DNA from: Citreicoccus inhibens
GTDB taxonomy: Bacteria > Myxococcota > Myxococcia > Myxococcales > Myxococcaceae
Assembly: GCF_019039035.1 (NCBI RefSeq)
Contig: NZ_JAHNZT010000001.1
Coordinates: forward strand, 336,049-400,048
Reading direction: 5' to 3'
DNA length: 64,000 nucleotides
The position numbers were made by a program, and so were the translations under genes. The notes below the pieces were generated by a model, which searched no databases, was not told where the DNA came from, and saw nothing but the letters and a program-made list of their open reading frames with translations. How positions within the stretch are numbered: the first letter of the stretch is position 1; each line of letters opens with the position of its first letter. This document shows, one piece after another, positions 24,380 to 32,406 of the stretch.

Positions 24380-26407
24380 TCAGACGGTGATGCCGCAGGG
24401 AATCCGGTCGGGTTGCAGGACGGTGTACGGCACGTCGCGCTGGGCGTTGCGCGCCTTCAACGACTCGAGCTGAGCGGCCAGACGCGCATGGAAGCGCTCG
24501 CGAATGGCGTGCAGCGCGGGCTCGTGGAAGTACTCCTCGTGCCAGCCCCCGGTGTGGAGCAGGTACTCCTCGTCATCCCCGAAGCTGGAGAGCGCCCGGC
24601 CAATGGCCACCTGCCACAGCGTCTGGGATTTGGTCGGAATCATCGCGGCGATGTCCGCCGGCCCCAGCTTCCCCTTCTCGCGAGGCGGCGCGCGGCGCAG
24701 GCACAGCGGAGCGTTGGGCACGAAGGCGTAGTGCTCGTACTGGAGATAGTTCACCGCGGCGTGCTGCACGCTCACCGAGAACAGGACGGTGGTGAGAATC
24801 TCCACCAGGTCGTCCACGCGGCGCAGCGTTACACAGGGCAACTTGTCCACGGGGAGGCCATGCGTGGTGAGGTCCTCCCACCAGTGCTGCATCTCCCCAT
24901 CAGCCACGAGGTCCGCGTCGGTCGCGTAGAAGTGCCGCAGGACTCCGCCCACGTACTCCTCCAGCGCATCCCACAGGGGGAGCGCCTCGTCGCGATAGGG
25001 ATAGTCCGGCAGCACCGAGGGGTCCAACACCCCGCGCCGGGCCAGGTCGCGTCGCGGCTGGTTGTCCCGCAGGGTCCAGCGCGCGAAGCCCTTCTTGCCC
25101 AACTGGAGGTGTCCCTTGTCCGGGCCGCCCGTGGCGATGAAGTCGTCGAACACCGCGCCCTCGGCCAGCAGGCCCTTGCGCGCGCCGTCGTTGATGGCGA
25201 GCGTGTAGCGGAAGTGCCGACGCAACAATTTGTAGACGGGATGCGGGTCCGGCAGGTTGCGCATCGTCGCCAGGACGAAGGGCTCGGCGATGAAGTGGGT
25301 CCGCAGCGCGTGCGACACCATCTGGTGCGTGTTGCCCTCGCTGCATCGCACGTAGATTTTCGCGGCCAGCCAGTCGTACTCCCCATCGTTCGGGGTGAAG
25401 ACCGGGTCCTGTGCCGCGTCGCGCCCCAACTGGATGGCGAGGGGCCGCAATCGCTGGCTGTCGTCCAAGAACAACAGACACCGAGCAGCAGGCGCCCAGC
25501 GGCGCTCCTCCTCGCCCCCCTTCCCCACCTTCCGGAACATCGGAATGTCCTCGAGGATCTCGAAGTCGATCAAGAAGACGCGCTGGGCCTCGAACGCACC
25601 CGCCAGCGTCAGCCCCGGGGACAAGAGCCCTCGGAGGTCCGCGTCCGTCAGCGGCATCCCCTCGGGCAACGCACGCACGAGCGTGACATGGATGGGATTG
25701 ATGCCCTGGACGGCCTGCCGCGCGAACTCGTGGTCGTCCTTCCAGCGGTGCGACAGCTGAGGCAATTCGATTCCCTTGAAGAAATCGAAGATGTCCACCA
25801 GCCCATTCCACGCGCTCGCCAGCATGGGCAGATGCAACTGGATGGCCGCCAGCGTCTTGGCGATGACCACCTCGTAGCTGCCATCACGCAGGCCCCGGTA
25901 GAGCTCATCCTTCGGCAGCGGCCTCGCCTCGCCGAGGTCGAGCGCGCCGGGCAACCCCTGCGTGGCCTCGGGCGAACGCCAGCCATACATCCGGTGCCGG
26001 ACCTGGAGCTGCTCCAACCGCGCGGACGCCTCGCGCTCGCTGCGCGCGTGCTGCGGGAGCCTCGCCGTTCCCTCCAGCACCTCCGCGTGGGTGCCGCTGA
26101 GAATCCAGCGGAAGAAGGGGAAGTGCCATCGCCGCTCCCCCGAGGACACCTGGACCGTGTCGAGCAGCCAGTCTCCCGCCACGCCTCCCGAGTTGCTCAA
26201 CCGCAGCAGCAGCAACTCCCCCACGTCACGGTCCGAGACCGAATAGACCTCCTCCGAACCCGCCTCGAAGTCATTGTGAAAGCGCCGGTCCAGGACGTGC
26301 GACGCGCTCTCTCCCCCTGTCCCCACCAGGACCACGCAGATGGTCCCGTCCGTCCCCGCCCCCCACCGTGTGCTCGTCCGAATCGTGAGCTTGTACTCGA
26401 CAGTCAT
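24380..26407 (-). CDS. Lipoxygenase (PLAT plus catalytic domain)
   Basis: 675 residues. The N-terminal PLAT/C2-like domain (about 1-115) is followed by the helical catalytic domain. Iron ligands visible are His361 and His366 in HQMVSH, His549 and Asn553 in QHAAVN, and the C-terminal carboxylate. The last residue is Val675 (GITV), not the near-universal Ile. Ala409 in INDGARKG sits at the Coffa-Brash position, where Ala goes with S- and Gly with R-hydroperoxides, so an S product is predicted. It has no signal peptide, unlike secreted Pseudomonas LoxA. Start ATG 26407; the longer frame has no matching domain. First gene of the three-gene operon. It dioxygenates polyunsaturated fatty acids. Confidence 0.92.
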   Translation of the reverse strand: MTVEYKLTIRTSTRWGAGTDGTICVVLVGTGGESASHVLDRRFHNDFEAGSEEVYSVSDRDVGELLLLRLSNSGGVAGDWLLDTVQVSSGERRWHFPFFRWILSGTHAEVLEGTARLPQHARSEREASARLEQLQVRHRMYGWRSPEATQGLPGALDLGEARPLPKDELYRGLRDGSYEVVIAKTLAAIQLHLPMLASAWNGLVDIFDFFKGIELPQLSHRWKDDHEFARQAVQGINPIHVTLVRALPEGMPLTDADLRGLLSPGLTLAGAFEAQRVFLIDFEILEDIPMFRKVGKGGEEERRWAPAARCLLFLDDSQRLRPLAIQLGRDAAQDPVFTPNDGEYDWLAAKIYVRCSEGNTHQMVSHALRTHFIAEPFVLATMRNLPDPHPVYKLLRRHFRYTLAINDGARKGLLAEGAVFDDFIATGGPDKGHLQLGKKGFARWTLRDNQPRRDLARRGVLDPSVLPDYPYRDEALPLWDALEEYVGGVLRHFYATDADLVADGEMQHWWEDLTTHGLPVDKLPCVTLRRVDDLVEILTTVLFSVSVQHAAVNYLQYEHYAFVPNAPLCLRRAPPREKGKLGPADIAAMIPTKSQTLWQVAIGRALSSFGDDEEYLLHTGGWHEEYFHEPALHAIRERFHARLAAQLESLKARNAQRDVPYTVLQPDRIPCGITV

Positions 26408-26423
26408 GATCCTCTCGGCTTTC

Positions 26424-26458
26424 GCGGGCAGACCGTAGGACGCGACAAAAGTGCCCGC
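26424..26458. promoter_or_regulatory. Inverted repeat upstream of lipoxygenase operon
   Basis: GCGGGCA (26424-26430) and TGCCCGC (26452-26458), 21 bases apart and 17 bases upstream of the lipoxygenase ATG. It could be an operator or a 5'-UTR hairpin. The rest of the 268-base gap to the divergent lipoprotein gene shows no gene and no clear promoter. Confidence 0.25.
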
Positions 26459-26675
26459 AAATGAAGTCCCCCGCCCTCTGGAATGCCTTGAAAGTATTGA
26501 AGTACACGCTCGCTTCGGCCTGCCGGGATGAGCCGCAAGAGGGCAACGCTTGGAGCCCGAACCATCGCACGAAACGGCCGCGTCGCCCCGCGTCAATGCA
26601 TGACACGGCCACTCGCCGGCTTGAACTCCCGTGGGGCCCTCGATATCCCGCGCCGGTGCTCAGGAGCGTCCCCAC

Positions 26676-27683
26676 GTGAAGCGAAGCTTGTCTGGATTGG
26701 TCGTCGCCCTCGCGCTCACCGCCTGCAAGGAAGAGCCTCGCGGGAAGATGGAGCCGATTGCCCATCCCCCCACGCCCGCGGGCGCCACGGCCGCTCCCGC
26801 GGCGAAGCCCGCAGCAGCGGAGGTCGTCCCCGCCGAGGGCGCCGTGCTGCTGCGCTGGAAGCTGGCCAAGGGCGAGCCCCGAGCCTTCCGCCTGTCGTTC
26901 ACGCCGGAGGCCGCCGCCCCCGCCTCCGAGCCCGCCGCGCCGCCCTCGCGCGCCGACAAGAAGAAGGGCCGCGACCCCAAGGCCAAGGCCGAGGCCCCCG
27001 AGCCCGCGCCGCTGATGACGCCCACCGAGCTGACCTATCTGCTGGAGCGCACGAGCAGCGGAGACGCGCTGCTGCGCATCACGCCCGCGAGCGGCGCGCC
27101 GGATGAGGCCAGCCTGAGCGACCGCGGCTTCGTGCTGGAGGGGCTCCAGGGCGCCACGCGCAACACCGCGACGCTGCTGCTGGAGCTGCCGCGCGACGCG
27201 GTCCGCGTGGGCGACACGTGGTCGCTGGCCACCGAGCTGGTGGTCCCCGACGTCTTCGGCCGCGACTTCCACCGCAGCGCGGGCGAGCGCCACAACCGCG
27301 TGAAGCTGACCGCGCTGACGCCCGCGGAGAACGGCGAGCAGGTGGCCGTCATCGAGTACGACCTGGGCGAGCAGCTCTCCGGCATCGTCCCGCCCGGGTA
27401 CAAGCCCCCCGACGCACGCCCCGGCTCCGACGAGGGCAAGAAGACCGCGGGCTCACAGGACGTGGCGGTGGACGTGAAGGTCACCGCCCGTGGCGAGTTC
27501 CTGGTGAAGGCGGGGCACTGGCGCACGTGGGAGGGCACCTTCGCCACCGTGACGAAGGGCCCCGCGCGCGCCGCCGCGCAGCTCCCGGCGGGCACGCAGA
27601 AGGTGCGCCTCACCGCGCTGGACGCCGCGCCGGCCGCTCCTGCTACCCCGCCGCCAGCGGCGGCTCAACCGGCCGCGCCGTAG
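26676..27683 (+). CDS. Lipoprotein of unknown function
   Basis: 335 residues. MKRSLSGLVVALALTAC is a lipoprotein signal with lipobox LTAC (Cys17). The region to about residue 110 is Pro/Ala/Lys-rich and probably disordered; the rest is a soluble beta-rich domain, including ELPRDAVRVGDTWSLATELV, a motif seen in many myxobacterial DUF6263-like lipoproteins. It ends in a Pro/Ala tail. Start GTG 26676 is chosen for the signal peptide. Its last 41 bases overlap the 3' end of the convergent hemH. No function can be assigned. Confidence 0.7.
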   Translation: MKRSLSGLVVALALTACKEEPRGKMEPIAHPPTPAGATAAPAAKPAAAEVVPAEGAVLLRWKLAKGEPRAFRLSFTPEAAAPASEPAAPPSRADKKKGRDPKAKAEAPEPAPLMTPTELTYLLERTSSGDALLRITPASGAPDEASLSDRGFVLEGLQGATRNTATLLLELPRDAVRVGDTWSLATELVVPDVFGRDFHRSAGERHNRVKLTALTPAENGEQVAVIEYDLGEQLSGIVPPGYKPPDARPGSDEGKKTAGSQDVAVDVKVTARGEFLVKAGHWRTWEGTFATVTKGPARAAAQLPAGTQKVRLTALDAAPAAPATPPPAAAQPAAP

Positions 27684-28719
27684 CGCCGTCCGACTCACGC
27701 ACCAGTTGCACCACCGCGTCCACCCAGGCGGGGTGGGCGTTGAGGGAGGGGACGAGCGTCAGCGACTCTCCTCCCGCCGCGACGAACTGCTCGCGCGCGC
27801 GCAGGCCCACTTCCTCCAGCGTCTCCAGGCAGTCCGCCACGAACGCCGGGCACATCACCGCGAGCCGCTTCACGCCGCGCCCGGCCAGCTCTGGCAGCAC
27901 CTCGTCCGTGTAGGGCTTCACCCACGGCGTCCGCCCCAGCCGCGACTGGAACGACACGGTGTAGCCCTCCGGCTTCAGCCCCAGCCGCTCGGCCAACATG
28001 CGCGCCGTCGCGTAGCACTGCGCGCGGTAGCAGTGGCGGTTCACGTCGGTGAGCGTGTCGCAGCACCCCGACGAAGCCAGGCAGTGGCTCCCGGAGGGAT
28101 CGCTCTTGCGCATGTGCCGCTCGGGCAGCCCGTGGAAGCTGAACAGCACATGGTCCGCGCGGGCCTCGGAGATGACCGGCCGCGCCACCGTGGCGAACGC
28201 ATCGAGGAAGCCCGGCGCGTCGTAGAACGCGGGCACCGCGCGCACGTTGGGGACGTCCCAGCCCTCGGTCATCACCTCGTAGAGGCGCGCCAGCGAGGAC
28301 GAAGACGACGACGTGGCCTCCTGCGGGTACAGCGGCAGCACCGTGAAGTCCGTCACCCCGCGCTCGCGCAGCGCCGCCACCGCGTCCGGCAGCGAGGGAT
28401 TGCCATAGCGCATGGCGAGCGCCACCTCGTACTCGCCCTTCAGCTGCTCGGCCACCGCGGCGGTCAGCGCCTTGCTGTGCACGAGCAGCGGCGAGCCCTC
28501 GGGCATCCACACCTTGCGATAGGCCTCCGCGCTCCTGGCGGGGCGGAACGGCAGGATGAAGAGATTGAGGAGCAACCAGCGTCCCACCGGGTGGATGTCC
28601 ACCACGCGCGGGTCGCTCAAGAACTCGCGCAGGTAGCGCCGCACCGGCCCGGACTCGGGCGCGTCAGGCGTCCCCAGGTTGATGAGCAGGAGGCCCCGCT
28701 TCGCGCTTGGCATGGCCAT
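27643..28719 (-). CDS. hemH: Ferrochelatase with internal cysteine cluster
   Basis: 358 residues. It inserts Fe2+ into protoporphyrin IX (or coproporphyrin III) in heme synthesis. The N-terminus is LLLINLGTPDAP, the active-site His is in LFSFHGLPERH, and the Glu-bearing segment CLETLEEVG is present. Cys213, Cys219, Cys220, Cys230 and Cys235 lie within 23 residues. This matches the internal [2Fe-2S] class described for Myxococcus and Bdellovibrio ferrochelatases, as opposed to the C-terminal cysteines of the animal enzyme. It is 12 bases downstream of apaG and probably in one operon. The C-terminal Pro/Ala tail codes antisense to the neighbouring lipoprotein tail. Confidence 0.95.
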   Translation of the reverse strand: MAMPSAKRGLLLINLGTPDAPESGPVRRYLREFLSDPRVVDIHPVGRWLLLNLFILPFRPARSAEAYRKVWMPEGSPLLVHSKALTAAVAEQLKGEYEVALAMRYGNPSLPDAVAALRERGVTDFTVLPLYPQEATSSSSSSLARLYEVMTEGWDVPNVRAVPAFYDAPGFLDAFATVARPVISEARADHVLFSFHGLPERHMRKSDPSGSHCLASSGCCDTLTDVNRHCYRAQCYATARMLAERLGLKPEGYTVSFQSRLGRTPWVKPYTDEVLPELAGRGVKRLAVMCPAFVADCLETLEEVGLRAREQFVAAGGESLTLVPSLNAHPAWVDAVVQLVRESDGATARPVEPPLAAG

Positions 28720-28731
28720 GGGGCGCGGGCC

Positions 28732-29118
28732 TCAGTGCAGCGCGTTGGGCAGCGTGAGAGCGAACTCCGCGATGCGCGCGTCGAAGTGCGTGCCGTCCGG
28801 ACGCACCATCGCGTAGGTGCCGCGCATGGTGCCGAACGGCGTGCGCAGCATGGCCCAGCTCGTGTACTCGAAGCGCTCGCCCGGCCCCAGCTTCGGCTGG
28901 CGCCCCACCACTCCCTCGCCCTTCACCTCTTCGACCCGCCCCTCCGAATCCGTGATGACCCAGTGGCGGCTCTGGAGCTGCGCGGGCGCCTCGCCCTCGT
29001 TCATGATCTCCACCTTGTAGGTGAAGGCGAACTGGCCGGACTCGGGCGCGCTGCGCTCGGGCCAGAAGGCTGGCCGCACGGTGATGCGAATGCCGTCAGT
29101 GGTGGCGGAGGAAGACAT
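28732..29118 (-). CDS. apaG: ApaG domain protein
   Basis: 128 residues, the usual ApaG length. Signature segments are FAFTYKVEIMNEGEAPAQL, SRHWVITDSEG and GTMRGTYAMVRPDG, forming the fibronectin-III-like ApaG fold. In enterobacteria it affects Co2+ resistance and Mg2+ efflux, and the same domain occurs in F-box proteins; its molecular partner is unsettled. ATG 29118 is chosen because the family alignment starts at MSSSAT. It lies between terC and hemH on the same strand. Confidence 0.9.
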   Translation of the reverse strand: MSSSATTDGIRITVRPAFWPERSAPESGQFAFTYKVEIMNEGEAPAQLQSRHWVITDSEGRVEEVKGEGVVGRQPKLGPGERFEYTSWAMLRTPFGTMRGTYAMVRPDGTHFDARIAEFALTLPNALH

Positions 29119-29175
29119 GTCTCCACATTTGGCCGGCGCGCCGCCGAGACGCAAGGAAAAGACCGGCCCGGGGGC

Positions 29176-30168
29176 CTAGCTCTTCGCGCGCTTCCGTTCC
29201 TGCTCGGCTTCCGTCGAAGACGTGGACTCCGGTGACGTGGACTCTGGCTCGGGAGGACGCGGCCAGATGAAGGACGCCCCGATGGCCAGCGCCAGCGTCC
29301 CCGCGATGACGCCCAGGGAGAGGCCGGTGGAGACGTGGATGTCGAAGAACTCGATGAGCATCTTCACGCCCACGAAGGCGAGGATGACGCTCAGCGCCAG
29401 CTTCAGGTAGTGGAACTTGTCCATCAAGCTGGAGACCACGAAGAACAGCGAGCGCAGGCCCAGGATGGCGCAGACGTTGGACGAGTAGGCGATGAAGGCG
29501 TTGCCGCTCAAGCCCAGCACCGCGGGGATGGAGTCCACCGCGAAGAGCAGGTCGGTGGCCTCCACCACCAGCAGCACGATGAACAGCGGCGTCACCTTGC
29601 GGCGGCCATCCTCGATGAGGAAGAAGCGACTGCCCTGCCCCTGGCTCGCCACGGGCAGCACGCGCCGCGCCACGCGCACCACCATCCCCGCCTCGGGGTC
29701 CGCCTCGTCGTCGTCATCCGAGACGAGCATCTTCACCGCGGTGAAGACCAGGAACGCGCCGAAGAGGTAGAGGATCCAGTGGAAGCGCCGCACCAGCTCC
29801 GTGCCCGCGATGATGAGGCAGGCGCGCATCACGAAGGCGCCGAGGATGCCCCAGAACAGCACGCGGTGCTGATGCTCGGGCGCCACGCGGAAGTAGCTGA
29901 AGACGAGCAGGAAGACGAAGAGGTTGTCGACGCTGAGCGCGTACTCGACCACGTAGGCCGTCAGCCACTGCGTGGCGTGGGTGCTCCCGGAGAAGTGCCA
30001 GATGCCGCCGGCGAACGCGAGGCTGAGCGACACCCAGACGAGTGTCCAGACCCCCGCCTCCTTGGGGGTCACCACGTGCTCCTTGCGATGGAACAGCCCC
30101 AGGTCCAGGGCGAGCATCGCCAGGACGAAGACGTTGAAGCCCACCCAGATGGACAAAGGCGTATGCAC
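29176..30168 (-). CDS. TerC/Alx family membrane protein
   Basis: 330 residues with about nine hydrophobic helices. The family motifs with intramembrane acidic residues are EYALSVDNLFVFLLVF and EATDLLFAVDSIPAVLG. TerC/Alx/MeeY proteins export Mn2+ and support secreted metalloenzymes; tellurite resistance is a historical label. A Lys/Arg/Glu/Ser-rich tail is cytoplasmic. The 93-base upstream gap is too short for a yybP-ykoY manganese riboswitch, which often controls this family; none is seen. Confidence 0.9.
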   Translation of the reverse strand: MHTPLSIWVGFNVFVLAMLALDLGLFHRKEHVVTPKEAGVWTLVWVSLSLAFAGGIWHFSGSTHATQWLTAYVVEYALSVDNLFVFLLVFSYFRVAPEHQHRVLFWGILGAFVMRACLIIAGTELVRRFHWILYLFGAFLVFTAVKMLVSDDDDEADPEAGMVVRVARRVLPVASQGQGSRFFLIEDGRRKVTPLFIVLLVVEATDLLFAVDSIPAVLGLSGNAFIAYSSNVCAILGLRSLFFVVSSLMDKFHYLKLALSVILAFVGVKMLIEFFDIHVSTGLSLGVIAGTLALAIGASFIWPRPPEPESTSPESTSSTEAEQERKRAKS

Positions 30169-30261
30169 GTGCGTTTCCTGGCCCTGAACGAACCGGAGCG
30201 CACCCTAGTGGCGGGCGGCCCCCGGCGTCGACCCCTCCGTAACGCAGCGCGTGCCGGGTGG

Positions 30262-32406
30262 CTACTCCCATTCCGTGGCGGGGCGCCGGAGCACCAGCAC
30301 GGAGCGCCCCCCCACCTGCACCCGGCCACCCGCGGGAGTGTGCGTGCGCTGTGACTCGCCGCATGCGGCGGTGTCCACCACCAGCTCCCAGTCCGCGCCC
30401 CACTCGAGCGCGGGCAACAGGAAGGTGATGGGCTCATGGTGCGCGTTCATCAGCACCAGCAGCGTGTCACCGACGATGCGGTTGCCCTCGTCATCCGGCG
30501 TGGCGATGGCGTCTCCGCCCAGCAGGAATCCCAGGGAGCGCACGTAGGGCTTCTCCCAGTCGTCCTTGCGCATCTCCTTGCCGTCGGGCCGGAACCACGC
30601 GAGGTCCTTCAGCTCGCTGTCCCAGATGTGCGCGCCGCGGAAGAAGCGGCGCTTGCTGAGCACCGGCTGCTCGCGCCGCAGCTTCGCCATCCGCACGGTG
30701 AAGTCGAGCAGCTGCCGCTGGGTGTCGTTCAAATCCCAGTTCACCCACGCCAGCTCATTGTCCTGGCAGTAGGCGTTGTTGTTGCCGTGCTGGGTGCGGC
30801 CCATCTCGTCCCCGGCCACCAGCATGGGAACGCCCTGGGACAGGAAGAGCGTGGCGAGGAAGTTGCGCTTCTGCTGCTCGCGCAGGGCGTTCACCTTCGG
30901 GTCGCTCGTCTCGCCCTCCACCCCGCAGTTCCAGGAGTGGTTGTCATTGGCGCCGTCCCGGTTGTCCTCGCCGTTCGCCTCGTTGTGTTTGTCGTTGTAG
31001 GTGACCAGGTCGTGCAGCGTGAAGCCGTCGTGCGCGGTGACGAAGTTCACGCTCGCGGTGGGCTTGCGCCCGGACAACGCATACAGGTCCGAGCTGCCCG
31101 TGAGCCGGTAGCCAATCTCCGCCGCCTGCCGGTCATCGCCCTTCCAGTAGCGGCGAATGGTGTCGCGGTACTTGCCGTTCCACTCGCTCCACAGCACCGG
31201 GAAGTTGCCCACCTGGTAGCCGTAGTCGCCCACGTCCCACGGCTCCGCGATGAGCTTCACCCGGCTGAGCACCGGGTCCTGGTGGAGAATCTGGAAGAAG
31301 GCCGCGCGCGTGTCATAGCCCTGCCGGTCCCGGCCCAGCGTCGTGGCCAGGTCGAAGCGGAACCCGTCCACATGCATGACCTCCACCCAGTAGCGCAGCG
31401 AGTCCGCCACCAGTTGCAAGGCGTTGGGGCTCGTGGCGTTCCACGAGTTCCCGCACCCGGTGAAGTCCATGTAGTAGCGAGGGTCCTTCTCCGCGAGCCG
31501 GTAGTACGCGGCGTTGTCCAGGCCCTTGAAGGACAGCGTGGGCCCCAGGTGATTGCCCTCGCACGTGTGGTTGTAGACGACGTCGAGGATGACCTCGAGC
31601 CCCGCGCGGTGCAGCAGCTTCACCATCCCCTTGAACTCGGCGACCTGCTCGCCGCGCGAGCCCGAGGCGCTGTAGCGCGCGTCCGGAGAGAAGAAGTTGA
31701 GGGTGTTGTAGCCCCAGTAGTTGGTGCGCCCCTTCTGCGACAGGAAGGGCTCGTCCATGAAGGCGTGGATGGGCAACAGCTCCACGGCGGTGACGCCCAG
31801 GCGCTTGAGGTGCTCGATGGCGGCTGGGTGCGCCAGCCCCGCGTAGGTGCCGCGCAGTTGCTCGGGCACGCGCGGGTGCAGCTTCGTGAAGCCCTTGACG
31901 TGCAGCTCGTAGAGGACCGTCTTGTGCCACGGCGTCTCCAGGCGCCGGTCCCCGTCCCAGTCGAAGTCGTCCGTCAGCACCACGCCCTTGGGCACGCCCC
32001 ACGCGTCGTCGCGCAGGTCCGGCTCCAGGTCCTCGGCGCGAGGCGACGGGGCATAGCCATACAGCGGGGCGGTGGGGTCCACGCGGCCGTGGAGCGCGCG
32101 CGCATACGGATCCACCAGGAGCTTGTGCGGGTTGAAGCGCAGGCCCTTCTTCGGCTCGTAGGGGCCATGCACGCGCAAGCCATACAGCGCGCCGGGGCGC
32201 ACGTCCGGCACGTAGCCGTGCCACACGTGGTGCGTCATCTCCAGCAAGGGGAAGCGGCGCAGCTCCCGCGCCGGATTCGCGGGGTCGAAGAGGCAGACCT
32301 CCACCTTCCGGGCGTGCTCGCTGCAAACGGCGAAGTTGACCCCGTTCCCGTCATACGTGGCGCCCAGGGGGTACGGTCTCCCTGGAAGCACCTCGGCCCT
32401 CCTCAT
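30262..32406 (-). CDS. glgX: Glycogen debranching enzyme GlgX (isoamylase type)
   Basis: 714 residues. An N-terminal CBM48 domain (about 10-110) is followed by a GH13 barrel. The nucleophile Asp is in GFRFDLA, the acid/base Glu in IAEPWD and the third carboxylate in VTAHDG. The long GEDNRDGANDNHSWNCGVEG segment is specific to GlgX/TreX. It hydrolyses alpha-1,6 branches of glycogen, releasing maltooligosaccharides. ATG 32406 overlaps the treY stop by 4 bases, so the two are co-translated. Confidence 0.95.
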   Translation of the reverse strand: MRRAEVLPGRPYPLGATYDGNGVNFAVCSEHARKVEVCLFDPANPARELRRFPLLEMTHHVWHGYVPDVRPGALYGLRVHGPYEPKKGLRFNPHKLLVDPYARALHGRVDPTAPLYGYAPSPRAEDLEPDLRDDAWGVPKGVVLTDDFDWDGDRRLETPWHKTVLYELHVKGFTKLHPRVPEQLRGTYAGLAHPAAIEHLKRLGVTAVELLPIHAFMDEPFLSQKGRTNYWGYNTLNFFSPDARYSASGSRGEQVAEFKGMVKLLHRAGLEVILDVVYNHTCEGNHLGPTLSFKGLDNAAYYRLAEKDPRYYMDFTGCGNSWNATSPNALQLVADSLRYWVEVMHVDGFRFDLATTLGRDRQGYDTRAAFFQILHQDPVLSRVKLIAEPWDVGDYGYQVGNFPVLWSEWNGKYRDTIRRYWKGDDRQAAEIGYRLTGSSDLYALSGRKPTASVNFVTAHDGFTLHDLVTYNDKHNEANGEDNRDGANDNHSWNCGVEGETSDPKVNALREQQKRNFLATLFLSQGVPMLVAGDEMGRTQHGNNNAYCQDNELAWVNWDLNDTQRQLLDFTVRMAKLRREQPVLSKRRFFRGAHIWDSELKDLAWFRPDGKEMRKDDWEKPYVRSLGFLLGGDAIATPDDEGNRIVGDTLLVLMNAHHEPITFLLPALEWGADWELVVDTAACGESQRTHTPAGGRVQVGGRSVLVLRRPATEWE

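Noticed and set aside
26461-26679. 72-codon plus-strand open frame before the lipoprotein
   Set aside because: No ribosome site, no domain or helix, and it overlaps the next gene's start; judged to be intergenic.
30169-30261. Manganese (yybP-ykoY) riboswitch upstream of terC
   Set aside because: Only 93 bases separate it from glgX and no conserved riboswitch core was seen.
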